Positions 1 to 7,146 of a stretch of DNA of 23,946 bases are shown here, in pieces (the stretch's first letter is position 1; each line of letters opens with the position of its first letter). A program made the translations under genes and the position numbers. The notes under the pieces were generated by a model. The model was not told where the DNA came from and made no database searches. It saw nothing but the letters and a program-made list of their open reading frames with translations. Source of the stretch: Ruminococcus flavefaciens (GTDB lineage Bacteria; Bacillota_A; Clostridia; Oscillospirales; Ruminococcaceae); NCBI GenBank assembly GCA_004556875.1, contig SFFP01000008.1, positions 1 through 23,946 on the forward strand, given 5' to 3'.

Positions 1-269
1 TCGATAAACATATGAATATCCTCCGCATTCGGGTCAAGCTCAAGCTTGCCGCTGTCGATATCAGCGAGGATTTCTTTCAGTCCGCTGATAATAGTCAGGC
101 TGTCCTCTCTGGTGATTATTCCGCAGTCACCGAGCATCGTCGCATGGGCGATGCTTCCCTGTATATCATGCCTGTACATACGTCCGTCAAAGGCAATGGA
201 GGAATTGAAAGCATTCACGCCTGCGTCAACCTGCTTTGAAAATCTTCCTGCCCACATCATATCTGCCAT
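1..269 (-). CDS. argH: Argininosuccinate lyase, N-terminal part (cut by window edge)
   Basis: Reading the minus strand from an ATG at 269 gives 89 codons without a stop up to the edge. The start MADMMWAGRFSKQVDAG, then FNSSIAFDGRMYRHDI, GSIAHATML and NAEDIHMFI, matches the argininosuccinate lyase N-terminus (family pattern WGGRF, D-x-x-GS-x-AH, AEDIH). The enzyme splits argininosuccinate into arginine and fumarate, the last step of arginine synthesis, in the cytoplasm. An AAGGAG ribosome site lies 8 nt before the ATG. The gene follows the hydrolase stop by 18 bp and is the last visible gene of the minus-strand block that begins with argG, so it is probably co-transcribed with it. The active-site serine loop lies outside the window. 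Confidence 0.93.
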   Translation of the reverse strand, partial: MADMMWAGRFSKQVDAGVNAFNSSIAFDGRMYRHDIQGSIAHATMLGDCGIITREDSLTIISGLKEILADIDSGKLELDPNAEDIHMFI

Positions 270-287
270 AATTCTTGCTCCTTATAC

Positions 288-1646
288 TTATTTTGCGCAG
301 TTATTTATAAATTCTGCTGCGTCGTCCATTACCTGCTTATCGAATACATCGTTGTCATCAGTAAAGAAATGTCCGAGTCCGTCATAAAGCTTGAAAGTAC
401 AGTTGTCCTTGCCGTCGAGGTATTCCTGCCAGAGAGGATAATCCTTGTCAGCATATACCTGTATATCGTCCTTGCCCTGCAAGAAGAGCATCGGTATATC
501 AAGTCCCTTTGCTGTTTCGCCTACTTCAAGATCAATCAGCGACTCATAGTAACTATACGGACTTCCGAGAAGATTACCGCTTGTATCGCCTGCAAGCATT
601 GCTTTAGCGGTGTCGAGGCTCTCCTTTATTATACTGCTTGACGCATCGTCTGAGGCATCGTTTATCTGAGCTGTAAGCTGGTCAACGACTATCTCTATAA
701 GATTTCGCGGAGTTCCTGCAAGTGAGATGATACCCTTTACTTCACTGTTTCTCTTTGCGATAACAGGTGCAACGCAGCCGCCGAGACTGTGACCCATTAC
801 GTATACGCCGCTTACCTTGCCCTCGTCAACATAGCTCTGTGCAAGCTTTACAGCTGCATCAGCGTCTTCAAGGACTTCCTCTTCTATATTGAAGCCATCG
901 TCGCCGGCAAGCTCTGGATACTGAAAAAATCTCTTGTTGTATCTGAGAGTTGCAATGCCTCTCTCGGCAAATCCCTTTGAGAGCTGTGCGAATGTAGCAG
1001 TTTCGCCAGGACCTTCATTCATATTGTGCTGACCCGAACCCTGTATAAGTATTACCAGAGGCGGCTTTTCAGCGTTCTTAGGCATATTGAGCATACCATC
1101 AAGCTCATGCTCGCCCACCTTTACAGCAGTCTCAACATAGGTATCTGTCTCCTGAGGAACTATCTCCTCGTCCTGTGCAGGCTGGAACAATATACCGTCT
1201 ATCTTGCCTTCCTTATTAAAAACGATCATTAAGTCAAGTTCGCTTTTTTCATACACCATACGGGTAGTTGTAATATTCATACCCATCTGGTTTTCTTTTT
1301 TTGTATCCTTTAACTCCTTGAATTCACCGAACTGTGTCTTCATCTGTTCAAGCACCTGTTTCATAGCTTCATCAGTGAGCTGCTTTCTTGTTGCTTCGGA
1401 AAAAAGTGCTGTAGTCGTATCTATTTTACCCTCAGAAAGATCTTTTGCAAGCTTTTGTGAAAGCTCGGTGTAGTCTGTCTCGTCCGAAACTTCTTCGGTT
1501 GTCGCTTCTATAACTGCTTCGGTGGTTTCTGCTGCAGCTGTAGTTGTTTCTGTAGTGCTGCTTGTATCAGATGTTTTTTTATCTCCGCAGCCTGCAAGAA
1601 GTGCCATAGCTGCTAAAACTGCAAGAACGCTTTTTAAATTTCTCAT
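288..1646 (-). CDS. Lipoprotein with DUF3887-like domain and alpha/beta hydrolase domain
   Basis: The 452-residue product starts with a lipoprotein signal peptide: basic MRNLK, hydrophobic stretch, lipobox LLAGC with Cys20. A Thr/Glu-rich linker (about 25-60) follows. Residues about 60-155 resemble the small DUF3887 domain often placed before hydrolases. Residues about 175-450 form an alpha/beta hydrolase: oxyanion region LVILIQGSGQHN, nucleophile elbow GHSLGG (Ser287), probable acid Asp393/394 (QGKDD) and catalytic His426 (GLGHFF). It is predicted to be an esterase or peptidase-like hydrolase anchored outside the membrane; the substrate cannot be told. A GCAGGAG site overlaps the end of the GNAT gene 17 bp upstream, so the two are probably translated from one message between argG and argH. 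No link to arginine synthesis is evident. Confidence 0.85.
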   Translation of the reverse strand: MRNLKSVLAVLAAMALLAGCGDKKTSDTSSTTETTTAAAETTEAVIEATTEEVSDETDYTELSQKLAKDLSEGKIDTTTALFSEATRKQLTDEAMKQVLEQMKTQFGEFKELKDTKKENQMGMNITTTRMVYEKSELDLMIVFNKEGKIDGILFQPAQDEEIVPQETDTYVETAVKVGEHELDGMLNMPKNAEKPPLVILIQGSGQHNMNEGPGETATFAQLSKGFAERGIATLRYNKRFFQYPELAGDDGFNIEEEVLEDADAAVKLAQSYVDEGKVSGVYVMGHSLGGCVAPVIAKRNSEVKGIISLAGTPRNLIEIVVDQLTAQINDASDDASSSIIKESLDTAKAMLAGDTSGNLLGSPYSYYESLIDLEVGETAKGLDIPMLFLQGKDDIQVYADKDYPLWQEYLDGKDNCTFKLYDGLGHFFTDDNDVFDKQVMDDAAEFINNCAK

Positions 1647-1663
1647 ATTTGTTATTCTCCTGC

Positions 1664-2086
1664 TTATTCTATTTCGATGTATTTATTTCGGTAGTAAAGG
1701 TCTTCGCGCACAGTAAAGCCCATATGCTCCCAGAAGCCGTTGCCGATGTCATTGTGGGTGAACACCACAAGCAATACTTTCTGTATGCCCTCTTTTCTCA
1801 GAGCGTCCATAGCACTTTCCACAAGCATTTTTCCCACACCCTGTCCGCGATATTCGGGTAAGACAACAACATGGTGAAAAATACCTCTTCGTCCGTCGTG
1901 ACCTGCAAGGATAGTACCGATTATTCTGCCGCCGTCCTCAGCAACAAAGCTTGTTGCGGGATTGCGCCTGAGGTACTTTGCAAAGCCCTCGGGGCTGTCG
2001 TCCACTGGGTTTGTGCCCTCGTGGTCAGTCCAGCACTCATTTACGCCGTCCCAGTCATCAACGGTCATGACTCTTATTTTCACCAT
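1664..2086 (-). CDS. GNAT-family N-acetyltransferase
   Basis: The 140-residue protein starts MVKIRVMTVDDWDGVNECW and has the GNAT acetyl-CoA site VLPEYRGQGVGKMLVES (R/Q-x-x-G-x-G/A type, about residues 75-91), followed by the typical NxxxxxFWEHMGF ending (GNGFWEHMGFTVRED). It transfers an acetyl group from acetyl-CoA to an amine; the acceptor is unknown. I chose the ATG at 2086 because GGAG stands 8-10 nt before it; the frame can be extended to 2164, but that runs into repeat-like DNA with no ribosome site and gives a Cys-rich, unlikely leader. The gene sits 17 bp before the hydrolase gene and 188 bp after the small membrane protein gene. Confidence 0.87.
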   Translation of the reverse strand: MVKIRVMTVDDWDGVNECWTDHEGTNPVDDSPEGFAKYLRRNPATSFVAEDGGRIIGTILAGHDGRRGIFHHVVVLPEYRGQGVGKMLVESAMDALRKEGIQKVLLVVFTHNDIGNGFWEHMGFTVREDLYYRNKYIEIE

Positions 2087-2108
2087 ATTATCATCTCCAT
2101 TTCTCATA

Positions 2109-2185
2109 GTGAGTAGTAAGCAGTAAATAGTACAATACAGTGCAGCACAGCAAACTCTGCTCACTACTCACTGCTTACTACTCGC
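2109..2185. repeat. Imperfect inverted/tandem intergenic repeat (GAGTAGTAAGCAGT units)
   Basis: The arm GTGAGTAGTAAGCAGT (2109-2124) recurs inverted at 2170-2185 with one mismatch, and on the minus strand the right side holds two tandem 14-mers, GAGTAGTAAGCAGT and GAGTAGTGAGCAG. The unit is non-coding and lies just before the GNAT ribosome site, so a transcript would fold here. It looks like a dispersed intergenic repeat rather than a gene-specific control site. Fragments with the word CAGTAAATAG recur at 2121 and 15308. Confidence 0.6.
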
Positions 2186-2201
2186 TTATTTAAAATCGTA
2201 A

Positions 2202-2226
2202 CAGGCAGGAGAGACTCCCCTGCCTG
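2202..2226 (-). terminator. Stem-loop, possible weak terminator after the small membrane protein gene
   Basis: CAGGCAGG and CCTGCCTG form an 8-bp perfect stem around a 9-nt loop. On the minus strand it lies 49 nt past the stop at 2275 and is followed by the T-rich TTACGATTTT, which is weak as a U-tract. It may reduce read-through from argG into the GNAT, hydrolase and argH genes, or merely protect a 3' end. Confidence 0.45.
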
Positions 2227-2274
2227 AAACTTTTATAGTTATTTTTCAAGTTTTACGCTCTCTCAGACAGCCGC

Positions 2275-2751
2275 TCACTCAACAGTTGCAGCTATCTTGA
2301 AGAACATGAATGCTCCGATTATAAACAACATAGCATAATAGCCGAACGCCCATTTGATACCGTTTTTTGCGGAAGTTGTCTCGCTGCCGTCGGCAAGGAG
2401 AGCGTGTCCTGCATCAAGGCTGTCATACACTATCCTTACAGTATCGCCTGCTTTAAGCTTTTCACGTATGTCAATGAGCTTCACTTCTTTTGTGAAAGTG
2501 ATGCCGTCCACCTTGTAGCTGAGCACAAGAGTGGTGATATTTTCGGAAGACCTTGCATCGGCGGCTCTGATGGTCTTGAAGTAAACCTTTGATTTATCGT
2601 CAACAGTCGCGTCTGTTTCCACAGGCTCTCCCTCAAAGCTTTTTATGCTGCTTTTTCTGAGATTGATGATATTCATGACAAGATATGCAGTAATACCTAT
2701 GAATACCACTGCAACTACGAGCCAGTATAATACCCAGAGAAAGTTTCCCAT
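2275..2751 (-). CDS. Small membrane protein, DUF3592-like
   Basis: The 158-residue protein has a membrane helix at each end (about 5-27 and 136-155) and a soluble part between with beta-rich sequence. The segment VLSYKVDGITFTKEV, then LKAGDTVRIVYD, is the pattern of DUF3592-type proteins (an OB/SH3-like beta domain between two helices). The function of this family is not known. It starts 6 bp after the argG stop with only a weak ribosome site (AAGAGAAAC) inside the argG end, so translation is probably coupled to argG. The family call is by pattern only. Confidence 0.7.
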   Translation of the reverse strand: MGNFLWVLYWLVVAVVFIGITAYLVMNIINLRKSSIKSFEGEPVETDATVDDKSKVYFKTIRAADARSSENITTLVLSYKVDGITFTKEVKLIDIREKLKAGDTVRIVYDSLDAGHALLADGSETTSAKNGIKWAFGYYAMLFIIGAFMFFKIAATVE

Positions 2752-2757
2752 AGGATA

Positions 2758-3993
2758 TTACTTGTTGTTTCTCTTCTTATCCAGCTGAGCCCTTACCTTT
2801 ATCGGGAGACCGAAGAGGTTGATGAAGCCTGCTGCGTCAGCCTGGTTGTAAACATCATCCTCATCGAATGTAGCAACTTCCTCATCATAGAGTGTGTATG
2901 GTGAAGTTACGCCTGCGTTGATGATGTTGCCCTTGTAAAGCTTGAGCTTAACATCGCCTGTAACTCTCTCCTGTGTCTTGTCAACGAAAGCTGTGAGAGC
3001 TTCGCGGAGAGGTGTGTACCACTGACCGTTGTAAACGATATCAGCGAACTTTATGCCGAGATACTGCTTGATACGTGCAGTTTCCTTATCGAGTGTGATA
3101 GTCTCGAGAACTTCGTGTGCGTGGTAAAGGATAGCACCGCCGGGAGTCTCATAAACGCCTCTTGACTTCATACCAACAAGACGGTTCTCAACGAGGTCTG
3201 CAAGACCGATACCGTTTTCGCCGCCGAGCTTGTTAAGAGCAGATACCATCTCAACGCCGTTGAGCTTCTTGCCGTCCAGCATTGTAGGAACGCCCTTTTC
3301 AAAGTGAAGTGTGATGTATGTTGGCTTGTCAGGAGCGTCGATAGGAGATACGCCCATTTCGAGGAAGCCCTTCTTCTCATACTGTGGCTCGTTTGCTGGA
3401 TCTTCGAGGTCGAGACCTTCGTGTGAAAGGTGCCAGATGTTCTTGTCCTTTGAGTAGTTTGTCTCTCTGTTTATCTTGAGAGGAATGTTGTGAGCCTCAG
3501 CGTAGTCGATCTCTTCGTCACGGCTCTTGATGTCCCATTCTCTCCAAGGAGCGATGATAGCCATTTCAGGAGCGAAAGCCTTGATAGCAAGCTCAAATCT
3601 TACCTGATCGTTGCCCTTGCCTGTACAGCCGTGGCAGATAGCATCTGCGCCCTCAGCAAGTGCGATCTCAGCGATACGCTTTGCAATGATAGGACGAGCG
3701 AATGAAGTACCGAGCATATATCTGTTCTCATAGATAGCGCCGGCCTGTACTGTAGGATATACATAGTCCTGAATGAACTCTTCCTTGAGGTCAGCAATGA
3801 TGAGCTTTGAAGCACCTGTCTTTATTGCCTTTTCCTCAAGTCCGTCAAGCTCTGTGCCCTGTCCTACGTCACCTGAAACAGCGATAACTTCGCAGTTGTT
3901 GTAGTTTTCCTTGAGCCACGGAATGATGATAGATGTATCGAGTCCGCCTGAATATGCAAGAACTACCTTTTTGATATCCTTCTTATTAACCAT
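2758..3993 (-). CDS. argG: Argininosuccinate synthase
   Basis: The 411-residue protein matches ArgG along its whole length. It has the N-type ATP pyrophosphatase loop AYSGGLDTS (residues 13-21), GCTGKGNDQVRFE, the AIIAPWREW motif and NRETNYSKDKNIWHLSHEG. It joins citrulline and aspartate with ATP to form argininosuccinate, which ArgH then splits. The frame stays open to 4113, but the ATG at 3993 has an AGGAGGT site 7 nt upstream and gives the family's usual start, so it is preferred. It is the first gene of the minus-strand block and is preceded by a sigma-A promoter and ARG-box-like repeats, which suggests arginine control by an AhrC/ArgR regulator encoded elsewhere. Confidence 0.97.
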   Translation of the reverse strand: MVNKKDIKKVVLAYSGGLDTSIIIPWLKENYNNCEVIAVSGDVGQGTELDGLEEKAIKTGASKLIIADLKEEFIQDYVYPTVQAGAIYENRYMLGTSFARPIIAKRIAEIALAEGADAICHGCTGKGNDQVRFELAIKAFAPEMAIIAPWREWDIKSRDEEIDYAEAHNIPLKINRETNYSKDKNIWHLSHEGLDLEDPANEPQYEKKGFLEMGVSPIDAPDKPTYITLHFEKGVPTMLDGKKLNGVEMVSALNKLGGENGIGLADLVENRLVGMKSRGVYETPGGAILYHAHEVLETITLDKETARIKQYLGIKFADIVYNGQWYTPLREALTAFVDKTQERVTGDVKLKLYKGNIINAGVTSPYTLYDEEVATFDEDDVYNQADAAGFINLFGLPIKVRAQLDKKRNNK

Positions 3994-4054
3994 TGTTATT
4001 ACCTCCTGAATATTAAGCGCCGCATAAAGCTGCGCGGATTTGCAATATAAGACT

Positions 4055-4082
4055 ATTATACTACAAGCAGGAATATTGTCAA
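4055..4082 (-). promoter_or_regulatory. Sigma-A promoter of argG
   Basis: On the minus strand TTGACA (4082-4077) and TATAAT (4060-4055) are both perfect hexamers with a 16-bp spacer. Transcription would start near 4048, leaving a leader of about 55 nt before the argG ATG. Confidence 0.85.
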
Positions 4083-4089
4083 GAGTATT

Positions 4090-4142
4090 TGCATAAATAT
4101 TCATTATTTTCAAAAATATTCACGTTTGCGCGAATATTATTC
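4090..4142 (-). promoter_or_regulatory. Three ARG-box-like sites upstream of the argG promoter
   Basis: On the argG coding strand three 14-mers each begin TGAATA, at 4142, 4122 and 4103, so they are spaced 19-20 bp, about two helical turns. The promoter-proximal one, TGAATATTTATGCA, fits the known Bacillus AhrC operator pattern (TGAATA-AAA-ATKCA) very well; the other two (TGAATAATATTCGC and TGAATATTTTTGAA) match mainly in one half. This is the expected layout for a hexameric ArgR/AhrC. The sites end 8 bp upstream of the -35 box. Confidence 0.65.
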
Positions 4143-4271
4143 ATTTGTAAGCCTATGCTAATCAATTGGTCTGACATTTTCTTTTCATTAACCGCAGAGT
4201 GGAAAAACTTTGTTAAATGCCAATTGCTTTTGTACGATTTTACGATTTTTGCACGAAAGGCGTGATTTTGC

Positions 4272-4300
4272 TTGATATTTTTTACCTTTATGTTTATAAT
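4272..4300 (+). promoter_or_regulatory. Sigma-A promoter of the dehydrogenase gene
   Basis: TTGATA (4272-4277) and TATAAT (4295-4300) with a 17-bp spacer; start near 4307, giving a leader of about 73 nt. The leader holds a 7-bp inverted repeat, GCTCTGC (4314-4320) and GCAGAGC (4346-4352), of unknown use. Confidence 0.8.
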
Positions 4301-4379
4301 AAAGATACATATGGCTCTGCAAAGTGCTAAAGAAATGAAATAACGGCAGAGCATACCGAGATTTATGGAGGTTAACATA

Positions 4380-5324
4380 ATGGCTGAGAAAAACGGAACA
4401 AAGATAACTATACTCGGCGCAGGCAATGTCGGCGCTTCTGTTGCATATACATTCGCTGTGGCAGGTACTTGCTCCGATATCGTTCTTGTTGATATCAACA
4501 AGGCTAAGGCAAAGGGTGAAGCTATGGATATCCGTCAGGGTGTTTCATTCGGTGAGAATGTTGAAGTATTCGACGGCGGTTACGAGGACGCTAAGGACTC
4601 TGATATCGTAGTTGTAACACTCGGCCTTGCAAGAAAGCCCGGTCAGACTCGTCTCGACCTTGCACAGACCAATGTAAACATCATCAAGGAAGTTATGCCG
4701 CAGGTAGCTAAGTATGCTCCTGATGCTATCTATGTAGTTGTCAGCAATCCTGTTGATATCCTTACATATACAATACTCAAATGTACAGACCTCAAGCCTA
4801 ATCAGGTTATCGGCTCGGGTACAGCTCTTGATACTTCAAGACTTCGTTCCATCATTGCCGACCATGTAGGTCTCAGCCCTAACAGCATCCACGCTTATGT
4901 ATTCGGTGAGCACGGCGACTCTTCATTCATTCCGTGGTCTATCACAAATATCGCAGGTGTTCCTATGGAGGAATACTGCGCAGATCAGGATCACGCTAAC
5001 ATTGATGAAGACGAGATCATCGATGAAGTCCGCAAGGCAGGCGCTGAGGTCATCAAGAGAAAGGGCGCTACATTCTATGCTATCGCAATGAGCGTAAACA
5101 AGATCTGTGACACTGTTCTTCGTGACTCTAAGAACATCATAACGGTTTCTACTATGATAAATGACAGATACGGTATCAATGATGTATGTCTCAGCCTTCC
5201 ATGTGTTATCGGAAGCAACGGCATCGAAAAGGAAGTATCTCCTAAGCTCAATGAGAAGGAGATCGCAAAGCTTCAGGAAAGTGCAAAGGCACTCAGAAGC
5301 GTTATCGATCAGATCCAGTTCTGA
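4380..5324 (+). CDS. mdh: LDH/MDH-family dehydrogenase, probably NAD-malate dehydrogenase
   Basis: The 314-residue protein has the Rossmann start ITILGAGNVGASVAY, SNPVDILTY, GSGTALDTSRLR (Asp151, Arg154) and GEHGD (His178), so it belongs to the lactate/malate dehydrogenase superfamily and would be called L-lactate dehydrogenase by overall likeness. In the substrate loop, however, it reads GLARKPGQTR: the position that is Gln in lactate dehydrogenases (NQKPGETR) and Arg in malate dehydrogenases (ARKPG) is Arg85 here. The next gene is malic enzyme, the same pairing as in the malate shunt of Clostridium thermocellum. I infer oxaloacetate + NADH to malate. GGAGGT stands 7 nt before the chosen ATG at 4380; an ATG at 4365 has no site. 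Confidence 0.75.
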   Translation: MAEKNGTKITILGAGNVGASVAYTFAVAGTCSDIVLVDINKAKAKGEAMDIRQGVSFGENVEVFDGGYEDAKDSDIVVVTLGLARKPGQTRLDLAQTNVNIIKEVMPQVAKYAPDAIYVVVSNPVDILTYTILKCTDLKPNQVIGSGTALDTSRLRSIIADHVGLSPNSIHAYVFGEHGDSSFIPWSITNIAGVPMEEYCADQDHANIDEDEIIDEVRKAGAEVIKRKGATFYAIAMSVNKICDTVLRDSKNIITVSTMINDRYGINDVCLSLPCVIGSNGIEKEVSPKLNEKEIAKLQESAKALRSVIDQIQF

Positions 5325-5351
5325 GAAACCGCCATACAGCGCATATCCACG

Positions 5352-5380
5352 GCGGAGAACCTTATCGTTCTCCGCTTTTT
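5352..5380 (+). terminator. Intrinsic terminator between dehydrogenase and malic enzyme
   Basis: GCGGAGAAC and GTTCTCCGC form a perfect 9-bp stem with a 6-nt loop (CTTATC), followed directly by five T. Only about 30 bp remain before the malic enzyme ATG and no clear promoter lies there, so malic enzyme expression may rely on partial read-through. Confidence 0.85.
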
Positions 5381-5410
5381 AATACATAAAAAACGAAAGG
5401 ATAATCCAAT

Positions 5411-6586
5411 ATGAATTACGCAGAAGAATCGCTTAAAAAACACTACGAATGGCAGGGCAAGATCGAAGTTATCTGCCGTGCTCCCCTTGAAACAAGAGAC
5501 GACCTCTCACTCGCTTATACTCCCGGTGTTGCACAGCCTTGTCTCGAAATACAGAAGGACGTTGACAAGAGCTATGAGCTTACACGCCGCTCAAACCTCG
5601 TTGCAGTAGTTACCGACGGCACAGCTGTTCTCGGTCTCGGTGATATCGGTCCTGAGGCAGGTATGCCTGTTATGGAAGGAAAGTGTGCACTCTTCAAGGC
5701 TTTCGGCGATGTTGACGCAGTTCCGCTCTGTGTACGCTCCAAGGAAGTTGACGATATCGTTAATACAGTTCGTCTTCTTGCAGGTTCATTCGGCGGCGTA
5801 AACCTTGAGGATATCTCTGCTCCCCGCTGCTTCGAGATAGAGAAGAAGCTCAAGGAGTGCTGTGATATCCCGATATTCCACGACGACCAGCACGGTACTG
5901 CTGTTGTTACTCTTGCAGCTATGCTCAACGCTCTCAAGGTAGTCGGCAAGAAGCTTGACGAGATCAGAGTCGTAACAAGCGGAGCAGGTGCAGCAGGTAT
6001 CGCTATCATCAAGCTCCTCATCTCAATGGGTCTCAAGGACGTTGTTCTCTGCGACAGAAACGGCGCTATCTACAAGGGCAGACCTGAGGGCATGAACCCA
6101 ATGAAGGACGAAATGGCTGAGATCACAAACAAGCAGATGAGAAAGGGAAGCCTCGAAGAAGTTATCAAGGGCGCAGACGTATTTATCGGCGTTTCAGCTC
6201 CCGGCTGCGTAACTCCCGAAATGGTAAAGTCTATGGCAGACAAGCCTATCCTCTTCCCAATGGCTAACCCGACTCCTGAGATAATGCCTGAGGAAGCTAA
6301 GGCTGCAGGTGCTGCTGTTGTTGGTACAGGAAGAAGTGACTTCCCTAACCAGATAAACAACGTTCTCGCATTCCCCGGTATCTTCCGCGGAGCTCTCGAT
6401 GTTCGTGCAAGCGATATCAACGACGCTATGAAGATAGCTGCTGCAAAGGCTATCGCTTCATTCGTAACTGACGACAAGCTCAGCGCTGATTACATTATCC
6501 CAAGCGCTCTCGACAAGACAGTTGCTCAGGCTGTTGCAAAGGCTGTTGCTCAGGCTGCAAAGGACACAGGCGTAGCAAGAATATAA
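5411..6586 (+). CDS. Malic enzyme (NAD(P)-dependent, decarboxylating)
   Basis: The 391-residue protein is a short bacterial malic enzyme without the phosphotransacetylase tail. Visible motifs are SLAYTPGVA (catalytic Tyr36), VMEGKCALFK (catalytic Lys91), NLEDISAPRCFEIE (metal ligands Glu133/Asp134), FHDDQHGTA (Asp158/159) and the dinucleotide fold TSGAGAAGIA. It oxidatively decarboxylates malate to pyruvate and CO2. With the preceding dehydrogenase it would turn oxaloacetate into pyruvate while moving reducing power from NADH to NAD(P)H. NADP preference is usual for the shunt enzyme but cannot be settled here. An AAAGG site lies about 10 nt before the ATG. Confidence 0.93.
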   Translation: MNYAEESLKKHYEWQGKIEVICRAPLETRDDLSLAYTPGVAQPCLEIQKDVDKSYELTRRSNLVAVVTDGTAVLGLGDIGPEAGMPVMEGKCALFKAFGDVDAVPLCVRSKEVDDIVNTVRLLAGSFGGVNLEDISAPRCFEIEKKLKECCDIPIFHDDQHGTAVVTLAAMLNALKVVGKKLDEIRVVTSGAGAAGIAIIKLLISMGLKDVVLCDRNGAIYKGRPEGMNPMKDEMAEITNKQMRKGSLEEVIKGADVFIGVSAPGCVTPEMVKSMADKPILFPMANPTPEIMPEEAKAAGAAVVGTGRSDFPNQINNVLAFPGIFRGALDVRASDINDAMKIAAAKAIASFVTDDKLSADYIIPSALDKTVAQAVAKAVAQAAKDTGVARI

Positions 6587-6650
6587 GCGCAGAGTCTTTA
6601 TCGCAATTTTCGCACTTTGTCAGATGTGCAAACAAATTTTTTCACAAATA

Positions 6651-6718
6651 TTGATTTTTTAGTAAAAACGTGTTATAATTGAGCCGTACAGCTTTTGCTA
6701 TACGGCTCTTTTGATTTT
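6651..6718 (+). promoter_or_regulatory. Extended -10 promoter followed at once by a stem-loop
   Basis: TTGATT (6651-6656), 17 bp, then TGTTATAAT (extended -10, hexamer 6674-6679). Five bases after the -10 starts CCGTACAGC (6684-6692), which pairs with GCTATACGG (6697-6705); outer GAG/CTC bases extend the stem, and TTTTGATTTTT follows. The expected start site falls inside the stem. The hairpin plus T-tail could also end the malic enzyme transcript 95 bp upstream. A similar unit stands at 7147-7204. Confidence 0.65.
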
Positions 6719-6757
6719 TAAATCCGTAAGCAGAAGCTGACAGTTATAATGTACTTT

Positions 6758-7079
6758 AACCGTTAGCTTTACCACAAAACTATGATATAAGGAGAAAACA
6801 ATATGAAGAAAGCAAATTTATTATTTATTATCGCTCTAATCGGAACGATCGCAGGCTTAATAGGACTTGTACTTACATTAGTCACAAAAAGCTATATACT
6901 CGCACAGGTTGTATTCTGCATAACTTGTATATTCGGAATTACAGCAGCTGTTACATCAAATAAAAAGATAAAAAAACGCTAAATCCTGCGGACTGCTGAC
7001 AACAGTATCTGCATTATGATATTAATGTGAAATATCAAAAATCAGGCGGTCAGCCGCCGTCTATACAAAGCTAACGGTT
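6758..7079. repeat. Perfect 13-bp inverted repeats around a 59-codon gene
   Basis: AACCGTTAGCTTT at 6758-6770 recurs as its exact complement AAAGCTAACGGTT at 7067-7079. The 322-bp segment between the outer ends holds the small membrane protein gene. No target duplication was seen. It may be a coincidental or regulatory repeat, or the ends of a small mobile cassette. Confidence 0.4.
6803..6982 (+). CDS. Small two-helix membrane protein (59 residues)
   Basis: An ATG at 6803 behind AAGGAG (6-7 nt) opens 59 codons ending at a TAA. The product starts MKKANLLFIIALIGTIAG, has a second hydrophobic segment (about 35-50, QVVFCITCIFGITAAV) and a very basic tail SNKKIKKR. Two membrane helices with the short Lys-rich ends in the cytoplasm are likely. 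I recognise no family. It has its own promoter at 6651-6679 and a terminator-like hairpin at 7081, so it is probably a single-gene unit. Good ribosome site, hydrophobic pattern and control signals make it more credible than a chance frame. Confidence 0.7.
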   Translation: MKKANLLFIIALIGTIAGLIGLVLTLVTKSYILAQVVFCITCIFGITAAVTSNKKIKKR

Positions 7080-7080
7080 C

Positions 7081-7116
7081 GGGCGCACTTCTGTGCGCCC
7101 ATATATTTGTCCTTTT
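7081..7116 (+). terminator. Terminator-like hairpin after the 59-codon gene
   Basis: GGGCGCAC and GTGCGCCC form an 8-bp GC-rich perfect stem with loop TTCT, followed by ATATATTTGTCCTTTT. A smaller hairpin GGCGG/CCGCC lies at 7045-7058. The T-tract is interrupted, so strength is uncertain. Confidence 0.6.
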
Positions 7117-7146
7117 GCGTATCACTGAGATCCGACGGCTGTCCCC

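Noticed and set aside
4206..4225. TTGTTAAATGCCAATTG upstream of the dehydrogenase as a Rex (redox regulator) site
   Set aside because: Only the left half resembles TTGTTAA; the right half does not match TTAACAA.
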